This document shows, piece after piece, positions 23,201 through 35,200 of a stretch of 64,000 bases of DNA (its first letter is position 1; each line of letters opens with the position of its first letter). A program made the translations under genes and the position numbers. Location of the stretch: NCBI RefSeq assembly GCF_009870125.1, contig NC_046681.1, forward strand, positions 19,109,001 to 19,173,000. The letters run 5' to 3'. The notes below the pieces were generated by a model. It was not told where the DNA came from, searched no databases, and worked only from the letters and a program-made list of their open reading frames with translations. Source of the DNA: Drosophila pseudoobscura. Taxonomy: Eukaryota; Arthropoda; Insecta; Diptera; Drosophilidae.

Positions 23201-26200
23201 TTGTCATAATATTTTCTTAAATATATCTTCCCCCACGGACATTGATTAAACCAGAAACTATAGTGCTGCCTTCATGTAAAAGGAATTTCAATGAATATAT
23301 AGATGCCTTGGGGCGTATGCGTGATGTATGCCACGATTGGATGGACTCCACAGACACAGGCCAGTGCCTGAGACACACACAAAAGTTTCCTCAAAATAGT
23401 GCTCCCTGCGGTGGCGGGGGTCTGGGGGCAAGGGGTCTGGTGGCTGGTGGCTAAGCCACAACTATCGTCTCGTTTCGTTCCATTTATGTGAATGGAATAT
23501 CCACCATCCATATTTATGGCCATCACGAGCCTCGAAACGAAGCGAAAATGTTTATTTATTTTCTGTTCGATTATTTTTGTAGGCACCGAACAGAATTCCT
23601 TTTGAAAAGTTTATGAAAATTGTGGCATACAATTTTGTTCTTTGTTTTTTTTTTTGTTTTTTCGTGTTGTTTATTTCGAGAACGAGCGCGACGCGTGCCA
23701 AAAATAATAGCCCCAAAAACAGCACGCTTCTCCCTGTTTTTCGGGGACCCATCACTGACCATTGACCGCTGATAACCGTATATGGAACATTGATTTTGTG
23801 GCAAGGTCAAGCCCAGGGCAGGGCAGGACAGGGCAGGCCAGGGCACGGCCCGACCGAATGCAATCAATAATAAACAGGGAAGAGTCCCCTCCGTGGCAGG
23901 CACTCAAAATAGCCGCAGCGATGGCACACATATAATAGGTGTGTCCCCGAATGGTGCCATGGAGGGGGGAATCATTAGCGGCACTCGACCCAATTCCCCG
24001 AACACACAGAAATGCCTGTCCCTTTCGATATTCTGTCTCACTTGTCACTCCACGCGGGCCATCAAGTTGTCAGCGGCGCGGCGTCTGCCAAGTGGCCAAT
24101 AATGAGGCGGCACGCATGAGGGGGGGCGGGACGCCTCGATGAACGTGGAACGCTGGCTGAGTGCCAGGTGCTGGTCTCACCTGTGCAATGTCCCGCCGGT
24201 TGCAGCAAAAGTTGACGAATGTCATATTGACGAAATCCGAGCCGTGGCAGACGGTCACTGTCTTCTCCTCGAGCGTGGTGTCCTGCGGTCCCATAGTCAC
24301 AATCTGGCGCAGTTTACCCTCCTGCAAAGACAAACACAAAAGGATGAGCGTTATTAATTGCCAAAAAAGAAGGAAGGAAGGAGGAAACCCAAAGAAGGAG
24401 ACGGCAAAGGGAAAGCGAAGCAATAGCAATAGCAATAGCATGCCCCAAATGAAGTTTTATGGGAGTCGTAGTCATAGTCGTAGTCGTAAATGGAAGTCAT
24501 ATCCTTGTGCGCTAATCCTGCGAGTGCAACAAAATTCATTTGAACGACTCGTAAACTAAGCAAATAGTCGGAACAGTCGGAGCAGTCGGAGCAGTTGGGG
24601 GAGCTTCTGGCCAGCGTGTGCCATATTTCAATTAAACGGCACAAATGGATTTACGAGTCGTGGTGGCAGCACCCTCTTCTTTAAATGGTGGCCCCATTCG
24701 AACCATTCGCAAAACTGGGTTAAATGCAAATTTAGCTCCGCAAACGGCAACAGTCAGTAATCCCCTGTATATCCAACAGTCGCGACTGGTCGGGGATTAT
24801 CAATGTCCTTTCGAACGCTTGGCACATAGTCCTGCAACTCGAGGCGGAAGCCATAGCATGAATTCGGCATTAACTTTGCGGCATACAGCGCCATGTCTTG
24901 ACATCCAGCAATATCTGGAGTCATTTGGTGCGTCTGTTTGCTCTGTGCTTCCTGCAACGCTTCCGCTGCTGGACATTTGACAAACTGCTACCAAAAAAGG
25001 ACAGAGAAAGAGAGAGAGAGAGCCAGTCCCATCTGCAGGACGTTTACTTAGTATGGCAAAAGTCACAGTCCGACTGCAGGGGCATATTTATCGGTAGAAT
25101 CTGTGGCAAATAGTACATTTGAGGCACATAAATTCTCGTATCTACGTACAGAAAATCACACATAAATCACGTATCTGCATCTGGGACACAGAAACGCCCA
25201 CAATTCCCGTATCTGAGGACACACTCATGGAACCTTAAAGCGCCTTACATTCCGAATCCCGTGGTCCCTATGCCCCATCGATGCTTCTACCCATGCAAAT
25301 CGAGCCAATAATGAGCTTTGCTGGTCAGCGGCATCCCCCATCCGCCTCTCCCATTTGCTTTGCATCTCAGCTTACGCCTCCGACTGCCAGATCCGCCAGA
25401 TGTGGGGAAGCCTGAGGATGGAGGAGCAACCGAGTCGACTAATTGAAAGGCTTCCTTTCTCTTCACTCAACGGGCATTTGGGGGGCCATTAAAGCGCCAT
25501 TCTGTTTAGTGCTGATAAACGAGGAGCAGGATGCCAGAATGCCACGATGCCAGGCAGCACACCTGCACGAAACGAGTTCCGGGGGCAACGGGTCCTGGCA
25601 ACGTTTATCTGGGCGCGTCATGATTTGCTTTTAACTAAAAACTAATTCCGGCAAATTTGTCGTTGTGAATAATGTAAATGGCGGCCACGGACAGCGGGAC
25701 GGGCACGGGCTGCTCCTGGCACGAGCTCCCGTGCCGTGAAAAGCGTAAAGCGGAAATGACTCTACGGTGATTATCTTAATTGCTTCTCACGCTTCGCCCT
25801 CGACATTCACGCGCAGCGCTCTCGCTTTCCCCTTTCCCTGCTCCTGTCGCGGCTCCTGGCCCTGATAATCCTTTTGGCTCTGCTCGAAATTTGAATTTTA
25901 AGAACGCTCATTATATAACCCAAACAAGAGCAGGAGGAGAGCGGCCAATGTAGCTGGGAGTGTTTCAAGGGGAAGGGGAAGGCCATGTCTGTGATAATTT
26001 TAGACAGCCTCCCGAGTCCCTCCATCGGCGAATAGAGTTATTGATTTTGAAGGTGCTAATAAAATGAGGATACATCTCTCTCTCGGGGAAATTCAGCAGA
26101 TAAGCAGCCGCTTTATGTTCAGAGATACAGATTCAAGGATCAATGGAGGAGCTATTACTACCCGCACTGGGCGAATTCGCCAATCAAGCGTCATTTAACA

Positions 26201-29200
26201 GACATCGCTAAGATAATTAGAGCTTAAGCCGATAAATATCCGATTAATGTACAAAGTGACATTCGAATCTGTTAACTAACTGGCAGGCAGAATGAAAGTG
26301 TAGATTATATGCAAGTCATGCCCATGTAAGAGGGAGACAGCTGACGGCTGTCACTGCACGTTTGTATTTTCAATTTCAGAGTCAAAGTCGAAGTAGTCAG
26401 TTCGGTTAGCAGCAGCAATTCTTTTTCTTTTTTCTAATCTTTTCGTTTTTTCGAGTTTTTCCCCTGAAAATGAACAAATACCAAGAACGCGAGGAGCTGC
26501 GCGAGCTGCTCCAGTCATGGGATCTGACCGACCTTATCCCACGTTTGGAAGAAGAAACCATCAACGTAGAAGAACTGCAGATGATGAAGCGGCACCACCT
26601 GGACGAGCTGATGAGCAATTTTCGGATGGGCACACGCATACGCTTCGAGCATCACCTGGAGCTCTGGCGGCGCTACCTAAACGTGCCCCTCCAAGGAGTT
26701 CATTGGAGTCGCCCGCACTGCCATGGTTGTCGGTGCGCGACAACCCAACTCCAGACGGACTGCGCCAGTGACTGTGGCAAGTCCGATGTTTCTCTCACCG
26801 AGGGGCACTCGCCCAGAGAGACAGTACCAGACGCCATGAAACCTATATTGGAGCCCGTCCAGATTTTGTCTACGTCGCCAGTCACCAACTCGAATGTAGA
26901 GGACGGCGGCGAGTACGTGCCTGGAGAGGATCTGGGGGTTACAGTGCTAGGCATTCTACAGGCCGAGTACATAAAAAGCCAGACGCTACTCGAGCTCGTG
27001 GGTCAGCAGGAGGAGCTGAGTGCAGAGCAGCGGCAGCTTCTCATCCAGCTGATCTGCAGCTACTTTGTGGACCATCAGCTGCACTTGTCGCTACATCACA
27101 GCTACAAGCTAGAGAACGAGATCCTGCAGCTCTTCCCCAAGGAGCTGTTGGAGCATTACCGTAAAAAGAAGCGCGGTAAAATATACGCACGGTGCTCCTA
27201 CGCAAAGAATAAGAGGGGGAGATCTTCACCGCAGGACGCTAAACGTCGGCGGGTGGCTGAAACCCGGGACCCACGTCTTCGCCGCTCACTTCGTCGCTTA
27301 TAATAGAAATCGCCATCACATATCACATCGCAATCGACAATAAATATTCGGAAATTCGTTATAATTAAAATTAAATGAGTGGATATTTGTAGATGGAAGA
27401 TGGCAGCATCGTCCTGGCAGATGAGCTTAAGGCGTTCCCCTCGCCGGCTTGTTGAGAATGGCGCCTATGGACTGCTGCTGAATGGCCTGATGAGTGGCGG
27501 TTGTGCTGACAGGCACTGACAGTCTGTCTCCTGTTCGGCCACGACCTGCGTGCTGGCTATGTTCTTGACGGAGCTGTTGGCCTCCTCTGTTGGCACGGTC
27601 TGCTCCACCAGCTCAGCCTCTTGCCGTCTGCTGGCTTCCCGCTCTGCCATGCGATTGATCATGGCCGTGCCCCGCTCCGAGGTGTTGCTCAGGCGTGCAA
27701 TCAGCTCGTTGCCCTGCGCCTCCATCAAACGTAGACGCTCGGCGCGATTCGCAGACACCCGTTCGATGTCCTCCAGTCGTTGTTCCACGGTCTGCGAGAT
27801 GGCTGTAGCCGTGGGCGGCTGTTGCTGCTGTCGCTCGTGGAGTGTGTCCAGCTTGTTGGCCAGACCCTCGCTTCGCTCCGAGTTCTTCGAGAGCTGTGCG
27901 AGCAGCTGTTGGCTCTCCTGATGTGTAGGCCTCCTCGTCGACGGTGAGAGGGGATGCCTCCTCCGTTTTGCATGCAAGCGGAGCGGCCTCCTCCTCGGTG
28001 TTGCTTTCGAAACTGGCATCGCGACTGGGGCGCGACTTTAGGTAGTGCCCCGATCCGTGGTACGCCTAATGCGCGACATCAGCTGCCGCGACTCCTCTTC
28101 CATTCGACCGAGTCGCTCGGATCGCTTTCTCGTGTACTCCTCCTCCCGTGGCGTAAGACTTCCTGTGGCCGGTGCAGAGCTGGCATGCGTCATCCTCTCC
28201 AGCCGCTTGTTGTTGATGAACTCGTCGAGGGGCACTGCATGCTGGGCGGGCGAGACCTCGTCCTGGAAGCGGCACAGCTGCACCTCAAGACGTTCGCGGT
28301 TGTCGGAGGTCTTCAGCACCTGATGGATGAGCGCTTTTCACTGCTTCCGAAGGCTGCCACTTCTTCCTTTTGTCAATTTTTACAATTAGCAAAGTCTATA
28401 TCGTAGGGCCATTAGTAACTGTAATCGATATTCCCATTATAGATACTTCAGTGCGATACCCAATCTTATCGATGTTTAAGTGCGATTGTGTGTTCAGAAG
28501 AACGCACACGTAGTGGAATAAAATACTGTTATTAAAACCCAAGAACTGCGTCACAATATTCAAAAACTATAGATACACACAATCGGCTGCTTCGAATATT
28601 TCATCGCAAAACTCAGTTTCGTTTTCCCCAGTTGTCAGAAGGTGCTGAAACTCACAGAAAAAAGGAACAAAAATACAGCTCGATGCGATATCGAGCGCAT
28701 AAAAATTGTACGTATTTGAATATTTGGTTTAAAGGATCGAGATGAGCACGGCCGAAGAGCGGTGGAAACGACTAGCACAGGAACGAAGGAGCAGAGGTGG
28801 CCAGGGATTCGGAGATGAGGGCTCGTGGACTCCCCCCAGGCCCTACGAGGTGATGCGGCAACAGAACTGTAAGACTGCAAGCTTCCGTCCGGGTGAGACG
28901 TACCCGAGCATCCGCACGCCCGTGTCGAGGTGCAGCCGGGAGCAGACCATCAACTGGCTGGCGGACTCGATCGAGTCGGATGGATGTGGGCGACCCTACG
29001 GCATGTCCAACGATGACATTTTGCAGATGTGGCAGCAGAGCCCCCACAAGAACACCTTGGGGTACTACGGCGTGGGGTCGCAGGTGCCGAAGCCGGAGGC
29101 AGTGATATTCAATCGGCAGATCACGAAGAGCCTCCAGAGGGCCAACGGTCTCAAGCAGCGTAGAAAGCAATTACAACTTCAGGGACCGAGGACTCTACCA

Positions 29201-32200
29201 ACCATCGACGGGAAGAAGGTTGCGGAATCGGCCTATAAGCCATACGTCCTCAATCGCGAGGCCATCAAAGCGGCCATCCAGAAGATGCCGACCGTCAAGA
29301 AAAACCTGTCGCCCAGTCAGGCCTTGACGACGGTGTACTGCAACAAGTCCGATCCCGTGGATCCCTTTGGCGTCACCAAAGAGAAACAGCAGCAGCAGCA
29401 GCCCGAACTGAAAATGGAGCATGCTCCGCTGAAGAAGACGTACGGCCATCGGCCTCCTTATCGGTACTGCGGCTGGCGGTGCGATGAGCCGAAGAACAAG
29501 TGCACGGACTACGAGTGGAAGAAGTACAAGGAGGATCCGCGACCCTGCGAGGAAGACCTCAAGCGGGAGCAGAAGGTGGCACAGGAGCAGACCCAGGTGC
29601 CCGAACCGCGGAACTACGAGGAGCTGTACTTACGCCTGGTCAAATGCTTCGAAGCTCTTAAGGTGGAGTGTCCCATGTGCAAGGCCTACGCGCAGTGCTG
29701 TAACCCGAGGGGACTCGAGGGCGATGCTCCTGGTGTCCCAGATATGGATCTAGGATATGGCGACGGCGGAGGCATACATCCCGGAGACAAATTCAGGCCA
29801 GGAGACAAACCCGGAGGGGGAAGCAAGCCGGGATATGATGAGAAGCATTTCGGAGATGGCGAAAAACCGGAAGATGGAGGAAAACCCGGTTATGGTGATA
29901 GGCCCGGAGGAAAGCCAGGAGTTGGTGACCAGTCCGGAGGAAAGCGAGGAGATGTAGACAAGCCCGGAGGAAGGCCAGGAGATGTGGATAGGCCCGGAGG
30001 AATGCCAGGATATGGTGACAGGCCCGGAGGAATGCCAGGATATGGTGACAGGCCCGGAGGAAAGCCAGGAGAGGGTGACAAGCTCGGAGGAAAGCCAGGA
30101 GATGGTGACAAGTACGGAGGGAAGCCAGGAGATGGTGACAAGTACGGAGGAAAGACAGGAGACGGGGACAAGACCGGTGGAAAGCCAGGATATGGTGACA
30201 AGCCAGGAGGAGGTGACCAGCCCGGAGGAAAGCCAGGAGATGGCAACAGGCCCGAAGGAAAGCCAGGAGTTGGTGACAAGCCCGGAGGAAAGCCAGGAGA
30301 TGGTGACAAGCCCGGAGGAAAGCCAGGAGATGGCGACAAGCCCGGAGGAAAGCCAGGAGGTGGTGACAAGCCCGGAGGAAAGCCAGGAGACGGTGACAAG
30401 CCTGGAGGAATGCCAGCAGATGGCGACAAGTCCGGAGGAAAGCCAGGAGATGGTGACAAGTCCGGAGGAAAGCCAGGAGGTGGTGACAAGCCCGGCGGAA
30501 AGCCAGGAGTTGGAGACAAGCCCGGTGGAAAGCCAGGAGATGGTGACAAGCCCGGCGGAAAGCCAGGAGTTGGAGACAAGCCCGGTGGAAAGCCAGGAGA
30601 TGGAGACAAACCCGGCGGAAAGCCAGGAGTTGGAGACAAGCCCGGTGGAAAGCCAGGAGGTGGTGACAAGCCCGGAGGGAAGCCAGGAGATGGAGACAAA
30701 CCCGGCGGAAAGCCAGGAGGTGGTGACAAGCCCGGAGGAAAGCCAGGAGGTGGTGACAAGCCCGGAGGGAAGCCAGGAGGTTTGGACAAGCCCGGAGGAA
30801 AGCCAGGAGGAGGTGGCAAACCATGGGACAGGCCGGCCGTTGGGGAAGAAGCGCCCGACGATAAAGGGCAGGCGGGAGAGAAGCCAGGATCTCTTCACGA
30901 GGACGAGAAAAATGAGGGGGAAAAAGGCAAGCTGAAGCACAAGCCATCGGAGAGCAAATTGAAGACAAAGCAACCTGATGATCCGGATGCGCCGGATAAA
31001 GCAGGGGAAAAAGAAAAAGATAAAGGTAAATCCAAGCGACCAAAGCCCTCTAAACCAGATTGCGACCCAAACGATCCATTGTGCCAGCCCGAGTGTGACC
31101 CAGACGATCCATTCTGTGACACTTACAGCCAAGATACACCCAAGCAATCGATCAATAAACGAAAGGGATCAAAGACAAGTCGGCCGTCTGAACCAGAGTG
31201 TGATCCAAACGATCCATTGTGTAGCGTGAAAAAACATTCTGGGGATAGCTTGACACAACCACCCGGAGCACCACCCATCGGGCCAATTTCACAACCCACA
31301 CAGGGCCCAGAGATCCCCAAGCAAGGGATCAAGGATCAAGGACCGCCCGGTGGTGATGGGAAAACTGGTAAAGGTAAAGGCCCCAAGGGTGGTCCATCGA
31401 CGGAGGAGGTCAAGCCGGAAAAGGAAAATATTCAATCGTGTCCCTGCCCCATTTGCGAATTCTTGCGGCGCCACAACGAACCCGACTCGCCGATGATCCG
31501 CGAGATGAAGCGCCAGGATAAGTTGCGCCAGCAGCGCGAATACTACAAGCAGATGTGCCACCGGCAGTACTTGGAGTGTCGCGAGCCCGAGTACCGGGCC
31601 CCACAGCACCGTTGCGATCCCATCGAATGCGACAACACCTTCTGCAGCAACCCAAAGCTCGGGGATTACTGTGAGTGCTTAAAGGCCATGCAGGACCTGC
31701 AGCAGATGCTTGGCAAGAATCACAAGATCGTTGGCAACCAGCTGCTGTTCGACCTGGAGGACCTGAGAACTCGCCTTTGCAAGCAGATGTGTGACTGTCT
31801 CTAGAGAATCGTCCTTCAAAATATATAATTTTCGGAATAGGAATCTGTATTTGGAAAACAATTCGAGCATTAAAAAAAAAATAGTTTTCATATACATACA
31901 TATATGTATGTATATAAAAAAGCGATTTGTTCTCTTGTTATGTAGGGTTGCATGGCCTATTATCGATTGCTAGCATTCGATAGGCTGAACTGAGTGTATC
32001 TGCAAACGTGTTTTTCGATTTCGTCGTTGCTCATTTGCAAAAAAAATAGCTAATGGCAAAGAAAATTCAGCCTAGACCTAATACTCAACAGAAAATCCTA
32101 GTATATATTCTGCTGAAATGAAATATTGATTTCATGCACTGTCATTTGGTGGCCTCTGAAGGAGGAATCCATTGTAGCTTCTTGGCAGTTTCGAAAGTGG

Positions 32201-35200
32201 AATTGTTCGATTCCTCCATTCAGATATACCAATTTGTTGGGTTTGTATGAGCTTCTTGTAGTGTTCGAAAATTATTATTTGAATCGTTATATAATAATAA
32301 ATTTGTTATAATCGATAGTTGTTAAAGAAGAAGAAGAACAAAAAGACACAAATTTGCAACAAAATTATTAAAAGAAACAAAAAAAGGAAGTGTGACAACA
32401 GCAGCCTCTGTTCGCGGATATCATTTGCTTCATAGGTGGCATGGAAACGATCGGAAGTGGAAATGGAAATGCGCTTTCTCCGAACAGAGTGCGCCTTTAC
32501 TTTACTTTCGATGACATTTCCCCTTTGGGGGAGATGCAAAACCTCAGTACAAAATCATGTTCAGAGCCAACAACACCTAAATTTTTAAGGCTAGTGTAAT
32601 TTTTATTTGGTTTTAATGTTCTAGTTCATAAATTTATTAAAAAACGTTTGTTTATTTGGACCCGAATCGGTTTTAAGAAGGATATTCCACACTAAGGAAA
32701 AATGTCAAAGGATAAGAACGGCCCAAAGTCGACGGGGCAGCCACCGGTGTATGCCGGATGCCAGCGCCTGGAGGATGTCACAATCTACGACTGGATGCGA
32801 AACAAAAACTGCAAGACCACAAACTACCAGCCCGCGGAGGCATATCCCAACATCCGTCCCCCTATTTCGAGGTGCACCCAGCAGAAAACCCTGGAGTGGA
32901 TGTCGGACAGCATGGAGGCCGCTGGTTGTGGGCCGCTCATCGACACGGAGAGGGACGATGTGTTGGAAGCTTGGACACGCAGTCCCAACAAGGAAAGCCT
33001 CGGCTGGTACGGCATCGGCGCTGAAATGCGGCATCCCGAGGCGCTGCTCTTCAACCAGGCCCTGACCAAGAGCCTTCTGGCTGCCAGCGGCGTGAAACCA
33101 AAGCCCCCGATGCCGCAGCCCGCGCCCGAAAAGAAGCCGATGGAACCGCCGAGTGGCTCCTATGTGCTGAATCGAGAGTGCCTCCGCTCGCATCTGGAGA
33201 GGATGCCCACCGTCAGGCGGAAGCTGTCGCCCAGTTACGCCTTCACATGGCTGCATTGTCCGCCCCGGGATCCCCAGAGCCCGCCTTTCGAAGACGAACG
33301 CGGGCCCCCGATTCCCTTGTCCAGCGCCTTGGGGATGAAGCGAACCCCGAAGAAGCAGAAGCACCGCCTGCGTCATCGGGTGTGTCATTTATCCTGCGAT
33401 CGGCCACAGAACAAGTGCACGGACTACGAGTGGAAGATGTACAAGGAGGACCCACGCGCGATCGACGAGGCCTTCAAGCGGGAGCAAGAGGCGGCGCAGC
33501 CATCGGTCGAGGAGGAGCCCAAGGACTACGACGAGCTGTACGGGCGGTTGCTCTGCTGCTTTGAGCAGAATCCCGAGCAGAACGAGATGTGCCAAGAGTT
33601 CGAGAAGTGCTGCAAGGCTCCGGGTGATCCCCCGACCCAAGGATGCGGCGAAATGGTGCCCGACGGAGCCGACGGCGGAGCCGGGGGTAAGTCTGATGGA
33701 GATGGCCGAGGCGGTAAAAATGGCGATGGCAAGGATGGCGAAGGCAAGGACGGCGATGGCAAGGACGGTGATGGCAAGGATGGTGATGGTTATGGAGATG
33801 GACATGGAGATGGAGAGGGTGGCGAAAGGAAGAGCAGACGAGGGGATTGGAAGAGGGGAGGTCGAGGCGACGGAAAGTACGGTGACGGGAAGGGTGGAGA
33901 CGGAGATGGAAAGGGTGGCGGGGACGGTGATGGAGGAAAGGGCGGCCCAGGCGGAAAAGGTGGCCCAGGTGGAAAAGACGGTCCAGACGGAAAAGGCGGC
34001 GTAGGTGGAAAAGACGGTCCAGACGGAAAAGGCGGCGTAGGTGGAAAAGACGGTCCAGACGGAAAAGGCGGCCAAGGTGGAAAGGACGGTCCAGGCGGAA
34101 AAGGCGGCCCAGGTGGAAAAGACGGAAAGGGGGGCAAGGATGGTGATGGAAAGGACGGCGATGGCAAGGGTGGAAAGAGAGGTGACGGCAAGGACGGAAA
34201 GGGCAAGGGAGACAAGGACTCTGATCGGAAAGGCCATGACGGGAAGGACAAGGAAAAGGGAACGGGACACGGTTTGAAGGGCGACCTCAGTGATGGCAAG
34301 CTGAAAGATGGCCATGGCAGCGGCCACAAGCAGAAAACAAGTGAATTTAGTGACAGCGACGACGAAGCCGAGAGACTGAGAAAAGGCCGCCGTACCCCGG
34401 GGATGCGATCGACGACCGGCTCACGCAGAGACCTTCACGGCGATGGAACGGACGGAGGTGGCCATGTCGGTGATGGAACGGATGGCAAAGACGGCCGCGG
34501 TCATGGGGATGGCACTGGTGATGGGACTGGCGATGGAACCGATGGCAAGGATAAGGATAAGGGTGATGGCAAGGGCAAGGGCAAGAAAGCCAAGGCAAGG
34601 ATAGGCGATGGCGATGGCGATGGAAAGGACGGCAACAAGGACTGCCCCTGCGAGCTGTGTAACTACTGCCAAAAGGAGGAGGACACCCCCCTCATCCGAG
34701 AGATGCGAATTCGCGAGAAGAAGCGCCAGCAGTGGGAATACCTCCAGCAGATGCGCCACCGCCAGTATCTCGAGTGCCGCGATGCCGAGTACCGTGCCCC
34801 GCAGCACAAGTGCGACCCGATTGTCTGCTGCGATCGCTTCTGCCGCAACCCCCATCTGCAGGACCACATGTCGACGATCGATGCCCTGCAACAGCTGCAG
34901 AAGCAGCTTCTGCGGTGCAACCGCCGGAATGGCGGGTCATCTTCGCGAATCTACAAGTCTCTGGAGAAGCTGAAGACGAAACTGTGCACCGCCTTTGAGA
35001 TGCCACAGAGATGTTAAGAAAAGGATCTATTCCCCGAGCTCTCTCTGTATATCCCCCAAGATCTGTGTGCGTTCGAGCCATTCTGGGGACCCCTGTCTGT
35101 TTCAATATCTGTATAAGCTGGATATGGAGGTAGGAGATCTGTATAAGCCCGTATGCAATATGTTCCTATTCTGCAATGGACCGCAAAGGACAAGGCAGAT

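Noticed and set aside
29750..31147. Long open frames on the minus strand (up to 465 residues) and a second plus frame (29982-30935) over the minisatellite
   Set aside because: They are by-products of a stop-free 30-bp repeat; they lack any conserved flanking sequence, whereas the 28742-31804 frame has conserved ends shared with its paralogue.
33389..34329. Minus-strand open frames (312 and 179 residues) over the second repeat core
   Set aside because: Shadows of the Gly/Lys/Asp repeat; composition is the antisense of the coding units only.
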